A stretch of DNA of 64,000 nt, from contig NZ_WBUE01000006.1 in assembly GCF_009026145.1 (NCBI RefSeq), positions 62,001 to 126,000 on the forward strand. The letters run 5' to 3'. The notes under the pieces were generated by a model, which worked only from the letters and a program-made list of their open reading frames with translations, did not search any database and was not told the origin of the DNA. Below, piece by piece: positions 35,288 to 44,558 of this stretch. The position numbers and the translations under genes were made by a program. This DNA comes from Hyphomicrobium sp. (GTDB lineage Bacteria; Pseudomonadota; Alphaproteobacteria; Rhizobiales; Hyphomicrobiaceae). Each line of letters opens with the position of its first letter. The stretch's first letter is position 1.

Positions 35288-35593
35288 ATGCCAAAGTCTC
35301 TGTTAATCGGCGCGGTGATGACACTGGTGGCGCCTGCCCTCGCCCAGACCCCCGGTCCGGGCGGTCCTGGTTACGAATGGATGTGGTGGTGGGGACCGTG
35401 GCACATGCTGATGCCGCTCGTGTTTTTTGGACTGATTGTCTTCGGCATCGTTGCCTTGGTGCGCTATCTGTGGCCGGGGCCTGCCCCAGCCGAGAGACGG
35501 CGCGCCCTTGATGTTCTCGACGAGCGTTACGCGCGCGGTGAGATTGACCGCGAGGAGTACTTGAAGCGGCGAGATGATCTCGGCAGCCGCTAA
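35288..35593 (+). CDS. Small membrane protein with SHOCT domain
   Basis: A 101-residue protein: signal-like N-terminus, a membrane helix (about 37-60, MLMPLVFFGLIVFGIVALVRYL) and a C-terminal SHOCT motif (ALDVLDERYARGEIDREEYLKRRDDL). SHOCT domains are short oligomerisation or binding modules. Such proteins are frequent in metal and efflux islands, but their role is unknown. Confidence 0.85.
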   Translation: MPKSLLIGAVMTLVAPALAQTPGPGGPGYEWMWWWGPWHMLMPLVFFGLIVFGIVALVRYLWPGPAPAERRRALDVLDERYARGEIDREEYLKRRDDLGSR

Positions 35594-35602
35594 CATGGTG
35601 CG

Positions 35603-36020
35603 TCAGTCGAGCGGGATGACGGTACGGTACTTGCCGCCCGGCGACTGTTGTGGGGCTCTTCGCCCCGCTCGCCGGTGAGGGTCTGTCCCGTGCCGCACGA
35701 GGACAAGCGCTGAGACAATATTGATGATGAGCGCCGCGAACTCCAACAGACCCATCACACCGGCCACCGGTTCATTGAGGATAACGAGCCGGTAGATGGT
35801 AATGCGCGTCCCGAGGGCGCCAGGAAGGAAAGCCCAGCAAGAGCGCCGCTTGGCCGCGACGCGGTGGGCCGTAGTTTATCGCAAGAACGCCGAGCAGCGT
35901 AATCACTCCTGACAGATGCCCTCGCCTTTCTCGGGGACGGTTGAATGCCTGCGAATCGGCGAGGAGACCGCCGCGGAACTCGATGGTGCCAAACCCACGT
36001 TCAGGACGATCACGATCCAC
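35603..36020 (-). pseudogene. Membrane-protein remnant fused to an adenylating-enzyme tail
   Basis: Two minus frames can be joined: one contains ITLLGVLAINYGPPRRG, the other TIYRLVILNEPV then MGLLEFAALIINIVSALVLV, which look like membrane helices. The second ends QQSPGGKYRTVIPLD, nearly the same as the end of the adenylate-forming enzyme at 51623-52981 (SKGGKFRQVIPLS). At least one frameshift is present. The region 35603-36332 has no intact gene. Confidence 0.45.
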
Positions 36021-36332
36021 AGTACGTCATGATACTATGATGCTGGCAGCGCATCCAGTGGCTCCAAACCGGAGCCAAGCTCCGCCACCGCCGAGCGTGC
36101 GGCGTGCGCGACTTTTCTTTGCGGTATAGCGCAACTGCCGCGCTGCGCAGGAGGCGCGCACGGGCTCACGCCGGCGACCGCGTCCGATCTTTGCCGCACA
36201 GAACGGGCAATCCATGGTGGTGACCCGGTAGTGGCGTTCGGTAGCTCGATCCATAGTACTGATGTTTCTCGGACCGGTCGCGGCATGCACGCGCTAGCTG
36301 CGCCCCGGCGAGTGAACCAAAGAGGTCGATGA

Positions 36333-36551
36333 ATGAAGGTAGCCGTGATCACCTTGCTCGCTTGCGTTTGCCTGGACGTGCATCAAGGGTTGTCGCTGAG
36401 TTCGAAATACCGAACGGTAGGACCCGTAACAGCTGAGAAGGAGGCGCGGAAACTGCAACCACCGCGAGATGAGCGTGCCCTGCACTGTCACAACACGATC
36501 CGCACGGGCCTCAAATGCCATCGCGGCTATACCTATCAGGGCCCGCGGTAA
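36333..36551 (+). CDS. Possible small exported protein
   Basis: A 72-residue frame with a short hydrophobic start (MKVAVITLLACVCLDV) and a basic Cys-containing tail (ALHCHNTIRTGLKCHRGY). AGAGG lies five bases before the ATG. No homolog recognised; could be chance. Confidence 0.4.
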   Translation: MKVAVITLLACVCLDVHQGLSLSSKYRTVGPVTAEKEARKLQPPRDERALHCHNTIRTGLKCHRGYTYQGPR

Positions 36552-36886
36552 GGGCGGTCGGACGACAACTGCGGACGGCGCTTCCAAGGCAAGTGGCATT
36601 GGCTCCTTCTTCGGCGTTCCGCCCGCGTGGCTGCGTAGTTACAGGCTTTCGTTGTTGACTGCGAAGCGCCGGGAACATTTGCATGAGCTCAGACTACGAC
36701 CGACTTGGCAGAACTGGCGGCGAAACAGGTCCGGTGACGGTGAGATGCATTGCCTTCAGATGCACTGTCGGCCACGAGATCATGTATTACCTGAGCGGGT
36801 GTGATTGCCGAGGTTTGCAGCAAAGACTTCATATGTTAGCCGAAGTGAGCGCCTGTAATTAGGCGCAGGCAGCGGTACCGTCGAAG
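36552..36886. other. Gap without a supported gene
   Basis: No gene, repeat or strong promoter seen between the small frame and the TPR-methyltransferase gene. Confidence 0.4.
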
Positions 36887-39124
36887 TTGAATAAGGCTCG
36901 TGCACCCGTGGCAAAGTCAGTTCGTCCCTCCACAAAAAAATCTCCCTCGGCAAAAGCTCTCCAAACTGCCGTCGAAGAGCTGAATGCCGGGAACCTCTCA
37001 CAAGCTGAGTTTGCCGTTCGTCTCGCTTTGACCGCCCGGCCAGATGATGGCGACGCGCTCAACCTGCTCGGGGGCATTGCACTTCGAAAGGGTAATTTGA
37101 CGGAAGCCTTAAGCGCATTGGAGCGCGCTGCCGCTGCCAAGCCACGCGATGCTGGCGTGCACTTTAATCTCGCTGGAATCTATCGTCGCCGGGGGGAGCT
37201 CGAGAAGGCTGTCGAGCACTATGACATCGCTTCGCGAGCGCGTCGCGGGTACGCCGATGCCGAAACTCTGAAGGGCGAGGCGCTAAAGGAACTCGGTGAG
37301 TGGCAGCGAGCGATAGGAGCCTATCAGACGGCACTTCAATACAGCGCAAAAAATGCCGTCGCTTTGAACGGACTGGGCCAGTGCTTGATGCGTGCCGGCG
37401 ACCATGAGGGGGCCGTAAAAGCATTCACGGCTTCGCTCGAGGCGCTGCCGCCGCAGGACACGCTCAACAGGGCGCGTGTTCTAGCGAATGTAGGGAGAGC
37501 GTTGCTTCGGACGGGCGCCGGATTGGATGGACTGAGGGTCCTTGCAGACGCAGCCGCTTTGGCGCCGGACAACGGCGAATTGCTGCTGCTGCTGGCCCGA
37601 AGCCTACGGCATGTGCGCGTTATCCCAGAAGGGGACGGTTTCCGGCAAGTGCTGCTACGCCTATTCGAGCACGAGGAGGTCGACCCCAGGGACCTTGCAT
37701 CGGCAGCCGCGGCGGCTTTGAAAGCCGATCCTGCCTTCGTGAAATCGCTCCGCGTCCTGAGTTCCGGGTCAACTCCAATCGAAGCGCAGCAATTATTGGA
37801 GGTCACTCGCAACTCACTGCTGCTGGCGCACCTACGCAATGCTCCCGTCACGGATGGGCAGCTCGAACTCGCGCTGACGAACCTACGCCGGCAGCTTACC
37901 CTCGAGGCGGTGAAGTCCAATAGTGTTGATCTGGAATTTGTTTCTGCCTTAGCCCGTCAAGCGTTCCTCAACGAGTACGTCTGGGGTGTTACAGCGGAGG
38001 AGGAAACAGCTCTTACGGAACTCATCGCCGACCTGTCTGCGGAAGGGCGATGGTCCAGACTTGCGCTGGCGGCCTGCTATACGCCATGGTCAGAGCACCA
38101 CTTTGAGGCTCGGGGGGCACCTGCTGCGGTGGCTGAGCTTATCCGCCAACAAATAGGCGAGCCCGCCGAAGAGCGAGCACTCGCCGCGGAAGTGCCTGCA
38201 TTGTCGTCGGTCACGGACAGCACTTCCCTTCGCGTCAGAGCGCAGTACGAGCAGAACCCGTATCCCAGATGGGTCCGCGTCGGCCCGCGTGCGCCGCGGC
38301 CGTTTCGACGGGCGCTACTCGATCGGTTGCCGCATCTAGCCGAGCACTTTCTACCTCCAACCGACACACCGCGCGTCCTTATTGCAGGCTGCGGTACGGG
38401 CCTGGAGACGATGAACGTTATCAACGCATTCGAGGTGGCATCTGTGCTTGCCATTGATTTGAGTCGAGCAAGTTTAGGCTACGCCTGTCGCAAGCTTAAA
38501 GAGCAGGGCGTCACAAACGTGGATCACAGACAGGCGGACATCCTCGCTCTCGGCCACTTGGAAGATCGTTTCGATTTGATCCACAGCTTCGGTGTTATTC
38601 ACCACATGGCCAACCCCCAACGAGGGCTTGCTATCTTGTCTCGCTTGCTGAAACCGGGCGGAATTCTTTTTTTGGGTCTCTACAGTAAGATTGCGCGGAG
38701 ACCGTTGGTGAAGGCGCGAACGCTGATCGCAGAGCGGCAGATCAAGGCGACAAAGGATGGTATCCGCCACATTCGTCGCGAAATCCTCACGGGCGGCGTG
38801 GAAGATCCTGAGCTTGCGATCCTGGCCAGTCCCGCTTCCGACTTCTGGACTTTGTCGGAATGCCGCGACCTCATGTTCCACGTTGAGGAGCACCAATTCA
38901 CGCTGCTGGAGGTTGAAGCGATGTTCGCTCGAGAAGGCCTTGCATTCCTGGGCCTCGAGGTGCCTCATGCCCCTGACTTCACTCGGTTTCGCCTCCAGTT
39001 TCCGGAGGCTTCCGATTTAATGGCACTGAAAGCATGGCACGCGTTTGAGGAGCAAAATCCAGAGGTGTTTGGAGGCACTTATCGGCTGTGGGCGAGGAGT
39101 TGTCCCGAAAACAGCCGATCTTAA
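36887..39124 (+). CDS. TPR protein fused to a methyltransferase
   Basis: A 745-residue protein. Residues 25-230 hold tandem TPR motifs (AEFAVRLALTARPDDGDALNLLG, VHFNLAGIYRRRGELEKAVEHY). A middle helical part is unassigned. Residues about 500-640 are a class I methyltransferase: RVLIAGCGTGLETM, VLAIDLSRASLGYA, FDLIHSFGVIHHM, LLKPGGILFLGLYS. The start is a TTG at 36887 or the GTG at 36908; neither has a strong ribosome site. The sequence before the methyltransferase, YEQNPYPRW, is a known signature of this TPR-methyltransferase group. Substrate unknown. Confidence 0.82.
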   Translation: MNKARAPVAKSVRPSTKKSPSAKALQTAVEELNAGNLSQAEFAVRLALTARPDDGDALNLLGGIALRKGNLTEALSALERAAAAKPRDAGVHFNLAGIYRRRGELEKAVEHYDIASRARRGYADAETLKGEALKELGEWQRAIGAYQTALQYSAKNAVALNGLGQCLMRAGDHEGAVKAFTASLEALPPQDTLNRARVLANVGRALLRTGAGLDGLRVLADAAALAPDNGELLLLLARSLRHVRVIPEGDGFRQVLLRLFEHEEVDPRDLASAAAAALKADPAFVKSLRVLSSGSTPIEAQQLLEVTRNSLLLAHLRNAPVTDGQLELALTNLRRQLTLEAVKSNSVDLEFVSALARQAFLNEYVWGVTAEEETALTELIADLSAEGRWSRLALAACYTPWSEHHFEARGAPAAVAELIRQQIGEPAEERALAAEVPALSSVTDSTSLRVRAQYEQNPYPRWVRVGPRAPRPFRRALLDRLPHLAEHFLPPTDTPRVLIAGCGTGLETMNVINAFEVASVLAIDLSRASLGYACRKLKEQGVTNVDHRQADILALGHLEDRFDLIHSFGVIHHMANPQRGLAILSRLLKPGGILFLGLYSKIARRPLVKARTLIAERQIKATKDGIRHIRREILTGGVEDPELAILASPASDFWTLSECRDLMFHVEEHQFTLLEVEAMFAREGLAFLGLEVPHAPDFTRFRLQFPEASDLMALKAWHAFEEQNPEVFGGTYRLWARSCPENSRS

Positions 39125-39280
39125 GTTGGCGACACTGACACCCCCGACCCGCCTGGGGAAAAGAGCTTTGCTGACCGAGCGGCAGTTTGCCTCACTCGCA
39201 GGCCGTGCAGTTGGTCGTTCGTTGCCAAGGCGCAATTGAGCGTCTTGTTCTGCTCGGGGGCGCGTTTCAGAGGGTATTGG

Positions 39281-39628
39281 ATGGCTCACGCAAGCCTCTT
39301 AATCTCTGCAGTGGCGGTGGTTTTGTCGGCGTGCAGTACCGCGCGCAGGACTGCGGCGCCTGACATCGACCTGGTGGGTCCGCCACCGGGTCTATGGGTC
39401 GGCGAAACGGGGAATCTTCGCTTCATCGATACGACGCCGGATGAAAGCGGCACGTTCGAGCTGAGCGGTCATGAAATCCTTGGTGGACTATGGAAGGGCC
39501 AGGGGGCGGACCAGTTCGAGATTACTTTTGGCACAACCAAGCAGGTGTGCCGCTTCGCACGCGAAGCCGAGCATTTGGTCATATCCGCCTGCACGCTGGC
39601 CGGGAAATTTTTTCTGTCGAGCAGATGA
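39281..39628 (+). CDS. Putative small lipoprotein
   Basis: A 115-residue protein with a signal peptide and lipobox VVLSAC at about residue 17. The mature part (GLWVGETGNLRFIDTTPDESGTFELSG ... QFEITFGTTKQVCRF) looks like a small beta-barrel. Function unknown. The ATG at 39281 has AGAGGG upstream. Confidence 0.68.
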   Translation: MAHASLLISAVAVVLSACSTARRTAAPDIDLVGPPPGLWVGETGNLRFIDTTPDESGTFELSGHEILGGLWKGQGADQFEITFGTTKQVCRFAREAEHLVISACTLAGKFFLSSR

Positions 39629-39680
39629 AAGTGAGTTGTCGCAAATCTCCCTTTGCATGGCGGGCTTGACGCACCGGGCG

Positions 39681-39995
39681 TCAGCCGTCGATTGGAAAGG
39701 CTGCGTCGATACCCGTCACGTAGATCGAGCCGGCGTGTCTTCTCCCAGTGCGTGCATTTTTACGAATGACCTCGACAGCGAGATCGACTTGATCTGCGGC
39801 ACAGACAAGTTCTAGCTTTGCTTCCGCAATCACTTTCTCACCGATTTCTATGGAGTACTGCTCCTCTCGCGAATCGAGAGCTTTCAGCATCCCCTTGACG
39901 TCGACGACGGAAATATTGTTGAAACCCGCTGCCCTGAGTGCATGGACAACGTCGGCAACGCGGTTGCGATGGATAAATGCCTTGATCTCTTTCAC
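39681..39995 (-). CDS. PII-like signalling protein at the end of the metal RND operon
   Basis: A 104-residue protein with PII fold features: KEIKAFIHRNRVADVVHAL, SVVDVKGMLKA, and C-terminal ARTGRRHAGSIYVTGIDAAF, close to the PII C-terminal signature. The T-loop is short and lacks the usual uridylylation context. GTG start at 39995, one base after the CzcA stop, with AGAGG within the czcA end, so it is translationally coupled. PII-like proteins next to heavy-metal RND pumps form a known subgroup (PII-NG); their role is not settled. Confidence 0.85.
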   Translation of the reverse strand: MKEIKAFIHRNRVADVVHALRAAGFNNISVVDVKGMLKALDSREEQYSIEIGEKVIAEAKLELVCAADQVDLAVEVIRKNARTGRRHAGSIYVTGIDAAFPIDG

Positions 39996-39996
39996 C

Positions 39997-42900
39997 TTAG
40001 GCCTCTTGCGCTTCCAACTCTGAGGCAACCTCATCCCGCTTTTGGGCACGCGTCTCCATCCATTGATAGATCACCGGCAGCAAAACCAGCGTCAGCAGTG
40101 TTGAGGTGATCAGTCCCCCGACAACGACGGTTGCGAGCGGCCGCTGCGTCTCCGCGCCGACGCCGCTCGACAGCAGCATCGGGATGAGGCCGAGGATGGC
40201 CACGCTTGCCGTCATCAGTACGGGGCGCAATCTCAGTTCCGTTCCGCGCCGGACCGCCTCTGCGACGCTTAGCCCCCTGTCGCGAAGCTCGTTGATGAAG
40301 GCGACGAGCACAATGCCATTCAGCATGGCAACGCCGAAGACGGCGATAAAGCCGATGGCCGAGGGCACAGAGAGATATTGTCCAGTGATCGCAAGCGCAA
40401 TCAGCCCGCCGCTGGTTGCGAAGGGCACATTGGCGATGATCAGCGTAGCGTAGCGGATCGAATTGAATGCCGTATAAAGCAAAACAAAGATGAGGAAGAT
40501 CGTCAGGGGGACGATGATGGCGAGCCGCGTCATGGCGCGCTGCTGATTTTCGAATGCCCCACCCCACTCGATCCAATATCCCGGCGGCAGATCAATCTTC
40601 TGCGCGATGGCGGTGTTTGCGTCACGAACAAATCCATCCACATCGCGGCCACGGACATCCATCTGAATGACAGCATAGCGCTGCAACTGTTCGCGCCGCA
40701 CGAAGGAGTAGCCATCGGCCACCGAGACATCGGCGACGCGCGACAGCGGGACGACGGCCCCGTCGGCCGTGCGCAGGGGGATATTGCGGATGGCTTCGAG
40801 CGATGTCTTTGAGGCATCGCGCAGGCGGGCGGTGATATCGAAGCGCTTGACCCCATCGATGAGCGTCGAGACGGGTTCGTTGCCAATCCCTGTCCGCACA
40901 ATCGTCAAGACATCGTCTGCATTGAGGCCGTAACGGGCCAATTGTTCCCGATCGACCCGGATGCGCACCTGCGGCTTGCCGAGATTGGCCTCCAGCGAGA
41001 GGTCGGCGACGCCCGGCACTGTTGCAATCGCACTTTTGATCTGTTGGCTGAGTCGGTCAAGCTCCGCGAGATCTTCGCCATAGAGCTTGGCGGCCAACGT
41101 CGCGCGCACGCCGGAGATCAACTCCTCCACCCGCATTTGGATGGGTTGCGTGAAGGCGATGACCGCCGTCGGCACCACCTCCTCCAGCTTCTCGCGCATG
41201 GCGTCCGCCAATTCCTCGATGGAACGATTGGAGGCCCACTGATCGCGCGGTTTTAGAGCCGTGTAGATCTCCATATAGTTGACATCGGCCGTCTCGCCTT
41301 TTTCCGCGCGGCCGATCATCGCTAGTGTCGTTTCAACTTCGGGGAATTTCGAAAGCGCTTGCTCGATGTCTTTAGAGATCTTGATGGACTGATCGAGTGA
41401 CGTCGACGGGATTGATGTCACCCGCCACATGATCGAGCCCTCCTGTAGCTGCGGCATGAACTCTTTGCCGAGCAGCGGAAACAAAGCCAGACTGCCGAGC
41501 AACAAGCCAACCGCCGCGACCACAACCGTACTCTTATGCGCGAGGGACCAGGCGAGCAGCGGCAGGTACCCACGCTTGATCCACCGCACCAGCAGCGTGT
41601 CGCGTTCTTCCTTCGGTTGGAGGATGAGCGCCGCCAGCACCGGAATAATCGTCAGCGTCAAGAGCAGGGACCCGGCCATGGCGAAGCTGATGTTGAATGC
41701 CATGGGCTTGAACATTTTGCCCTCCAGCCCCTGCAGGCTGAACAGCGGCAAGAAGACTACAATGATGATGAGAATTGCGAAAGCAACCGGATTGGCGACC
41801 TCACGTGCAGCGGCCAGCACCGCGGCCGTGCGATTGACGTCTTCGCCTGCAGCGCGCCGTTCGGCCATGATGCGGAAGGAGTTCTCAACCATTACCACCG
41901 CGCCATCGACCATCATGCCGATGCCGATGGCGAGCCCGGCCAAGGACATCAAATTGGCTGATAGACCCGCTTGGTCCATGAAAATGAAGGCGATCAGCAT
42001 GGCGAGGGGCAGGGCGGCGATGACGACGATGGCCGACCGCAGTTCGCCCAGGAAGAGAAAGAGGATAATGGCGACAAGGACCGAGCCTTCGATCAATGCG
42101 CGCTCCGCCGTTGACACGGCCTTCTCGACAAGCTCTGTGCGATCATAGATCGGCTTGAGCGTGACGCCCTCCGGCAGGGCCCGTTCAGCAACGGAGAGTT
42201 TTCCCTTGACCGCATCGACGACGTTCTTGGCGTTCTCACCGATGCGTGCCAGCGCCATTCCGAGGATGACTTCCTTTCCATCGCGGGTCACAGCGCCAAA
42301 GCGCAGCGCGGGCGCTTGCGTAATGGCGGCGACATCGCGCAAGTAGACGGGAGTGCCATCCTCAACCTTGAGGACGATCCTCTCCATATCGCGCTCGCCA
42401 CCTAGAAGGCCAAGGCCGCGGACCAGGAACTGCTCGGGACCTTGATCGATATATTGGCCGCCAACCTGGCGGTTATTGGCCTCAATCGCCTCGATCACCT
42501 GCCGGTAGCCAAGCTTGTACTTAATGAGTTTCAGTGGATCGATTTGCACCTGATACTGGCGCTCCTGGCCGCCCCAGGACATCACATCGTCAACCCCAGG
42601 CGCTGTGCGCAGAATGAGGCGGATTGACCAATCTTGCAGCGTCCGCAGGTCCATATCGGTGATACCCGCCGCGAGCTGTCCGTCGGCCCGTTCGACGGTG
42701 TACCAGAACACCTGACCGAGACCGGAGGCGTTCGGCCCCATTTCCGGCGTTCCGTATCCTTCGGGAATGCGATCACGCACTTCCGCCAGTCGTTCCATGA
42801 CCAAACGGCGGGCGAAATAGACGTCGACGTGGTCCTTGAAATAGACCGAGACATACGACAGCCCGAACAAGCTGATCGAGCGGATCTGATCGACGTAGGG

Positions 42901-43128
42901 TAGACCGGCCATGGCGGATTCGACCGGAAAGGTGAGCAGCTGCTCGACGTCCTCCGCCGCAAGACCTGGCGCCTCCGTATAGACATTCACTTGAATCGGC
43001 GTGACGTCGGGAAAGGCATCAATCGGCAAGTTGGTTATGGCGCGCCAACCGAGGAAGCCGACCGCGAGAAAGGCGATGATGACCAGCAGTTTGTAGCGAA
43101 GCGAAATCTCGACAATCTTTTCAAGCAT
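39997..43128 (-). CDS. czcA: Heavy-metal RND efflux pump, CzcA/CusA family
   Basis: A 1043-residue inner-membrane RND transporter with the full 12-helix, two-porter-loop layout (DAFPDVTPIQVNVYTEAPG near the start, GKEFMPQLQEGSIMW before the second half). The helix-4 motif is AGLAIGIGMMVDGAVVMVEN: the DFG of Zn/Co/Cd pumps is replaced by AIG, as in CusA-type monovalent pumps, although the rest is CzcA-like. Metal specificity is therefore open. It exports metal from periplasm or cytoplasm to outside with the two genes upstream. Nine bases separate it from czcB. Confidence 0.93.
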   Translation of the reverse strand: MLEKIVEISLRYKLLVIIAFLAVGFLGWRAITNLPIDAFPDVTPIQVNVYTEAPGLAAEDVEQLLTFPVESAMAGLPYVDQIRSISLFGLSYVSVYFKDHVDVYFARRLVMERLAEVRDRIPEGYGTPEMGPNASGLGQVFWYTVERADGQLAAGITDMDLRTLQDWSIRLILRTAPGVDDVMSWGGQERQYQVQIDPLKLIKYKLGYRQVIEAIEANNRQVGGQYIDQGPEQFLVRGLGLLGGERDMERIVLKVEDGTPVYLRDVAAITQAPALRFGAVTRDGKEVILGMALARIGENAKNVVDAVKGKLSVAERALPEGVTLKPIYDRTELVEKAVSTAERALIEGSVLVAIILFLFLGELRSAIVVIAALPLAMLIAFIFMDQAGLSANLMSLAGLAIGIGMMVDGAVVMVENSFRIMAERRAAGEDVNRTAAVLAAAREVANPVAFAILIIIVVFLPLFSLQGLEGKMFKPMAFNISFAMAGSLLLTLTIIPVLAALILQPKEERDTLLVRWIKRGYLPLLAWSLAHKSTVVVAAVGLLLGSLALFPLLGKEFMPQLQEGSIMWRVTSIPSTSLDQSIKISKDIEQALSKFPEVETTLAMIGRAEKGETADVNYMEIYTALKPRDQWASNRSIEELADAMREKLEEVVPTAVIAFTQPIQMRVEELISGVRATLAAKLYGEDLAELDRLSQQIKSAIATVPGVADLSLEANLGKPQVRIRVDREQLARYGLNADDVLTIVRTGIGNEPVSTLIDGVKRFDITARLRDASKTSLEAIRNIPLRTADGAVVPLSRVADVSVADGYSFVRREQLQRYAVIQMDVRGRDVDGFVRDANTAIAQKIDLPPGYWIEWGGAFENQQRAMTRLAIIVPLTIFLIFVLLYTAFNSIRYATLIIANVPFATSGGLIALAITGQYLSVPSAIGFIAVFGVAMLNGIVLVAFINELRDRGLSVAEAVRRGTELRLRPVLMTASVAILGLIPMLLSSGVGAETQRPLATVVVGGLITSTLLTLVLLPVIYQWMETRAQKRDEVASELEAQEA

Positions 43129-43136
43129 AGCCGGCC

Positions 43137-44558
43137 TCAGTCTGCGTCGCCCAACTGAGATTTTTGCATGAGCGACTTAAGAAGGAACACCCCGTTGCTA
43201 ACGTAGGTCTCGCCCGGCCGCAGCCCGGCAGCGATCTCCACGTAGTCATGGTTCTCGCGCCCGAGCTCAACCGGGCGAGGTGCAAAGCCACCCGCACGCT
43301 CGACGAATACGACGTTCGCCTTGTCCAGGCGTTGCACGGCTGATCTCGCGACGCGGACCGGCACCGGCTCTTGCGGAATCTCGAGCCGAGCCGTCACGAA
43401 CATGCCGGGGCGCAACCGTTGAGCCGAATTGTCGAGGACCAGACGCGCCACCGCCGTCCGCGTCGCTTCCTTAACTTCCGGCGTCACAAATTCGATCGTT
43501 CCTGAGATCGGTTGCTCACCATCGAGGTCGATTTGAACCTTCTGGCCAGGCATTATGGAAGCAACGTCACTGGTATAGATGGTGACATCGACCCAAACAG
43601 TGCTGACGTCGGCAATGACGAACACCGCTCGGTCCGTACCCACGGCCTCCCCCAACGAAAGGTGTTGCTCGATTATCGTGCCGGAGAGCGGGGCCATAAT
43701 CTTGTATTCCGTCAAATTTGCATCGTCTCGGCTCAGGCCCTTAATGGTGCTCGCGGGCAATCCCAACGCTCGGAGTTTCTGCTCGGCACTCGCTGCGTTA
43801 ATGTCGGCTTCGGCAAGCTCCGTCTTCGCGGTCAGGTACTCCTTTTCCGCAGAAACCTTTTGCTGCCATAGCCGCTCTTCACGGACGAAAGCCTCTTTTG
43901 CGAGGTCGCGGCGTTCGACTGCCGCGAGATAGGTGGCCTTGGCATCGGCAAGTTCCCGGCTTTCGAGAACCGCCATGAGTTGCCCCTTCTCGACGCGCCG
44001 GCCCTCGGAGACCTCAACACGGCTGACGACGCCGGCAACGCGAGGCACGATGTGCGCGAGCTTGTTCCGATTGAATTTGACCTCTGCGGGGCGCTCGATG
44101 TGGAGATTGACCGGGCCCGCCGCGGCCACTTGGGTCTCGATCTTGAATTCTTGGATCTTCTCGGGGGAAAGGCGAACTAGCGTTTTCTCGCCTGCCTCGG
44201 CTTCCTCCTGACCATGCTCTTGTGACTTGGCGGCCTCCTGACGCTCGCCGTGATCCACGGCTCCAACCTGTCGCGTGGCGAGCGGCCCGCTGGGCCCGGC
44301 ACCAACCCATGCGGCGACCTCGCAGATATAGGCCGCCAGCCCCTCCTTGTTAGCCGTCTTTTCGGCGCCGCCATGTGTCTGCTCATGGACGTTTGGCGAG
44401 GCGCACGATTTGTCGAGCTGGCGATACGCAAGGGCACCGCCAAGGAAGATGGTGCCAACCACAAACAGAAGCTTCAGCTTCCGATTCACTTTTGAACCAC
44501 TCCGGAGATGTTGCCGTCCGGGGTTATCTGCGACGTTGCCAAGCCGATCACCTTTCAT
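43137..44558 (-). CDS. czcB: RND periplasmic adaptor, CzcB-like
   Basis: A 473-residue membrane-fusion protein. Membrane anchor at about 27-45. An extra N-terminal His/Glu-rich region (about 60-125, including HGERQEAAKSQEHGQ) may bind metal. Then lipoyl and hairpin segments (VPRVAGVVSRVEVSEGRRVEKGQLMAVLES) and beta-barrel (LRPGMFVTARLEIP). It links the pump with the outer-membrane channel. It overlaps the end of czcC by 11 bases. Confidence 0.92.
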   Translation of the reverse strand: MKGDRLGNVADNPGRQHLRSGSKVNRKLKLLFVVGTIFLGGALAYRQLDKSCASPNVHEQTHGGAEKTANKEGLAAYICEVAAWVGAGPSGPLATRQVGAVDHGERQEAAKSQEHGQEEAEAGEKTLVRLSPEKIQEFKIETQVAAAGPVNLHIERPAEVKFNRNKLAHIVPRVAGVVSRVEVSEGRRVEKGQLMAVLESRELADAKATYLAAVERRDLAKEAFVREERLWQQKVSAEKEYLTAKTELAEADINAASAEQKLRALGLPASTIKGLSRDDANLTEYKIMAPLSGTIIEQHLSLGEAVGTDRAVFVIADVSTVWVDVTIYTSDVASIMPGQKVQIDLDGEQPISGTIEFVTPEVKEATRTAVARLVLDNSAQRLRPGMFVTARLEIPQEPVPVRVARSAVQRLDKANVVFVERAGGFAPRPVELGRENHDYVEIAAGLRPGETYVSNGVFLLKSLMQKSQLGDAD

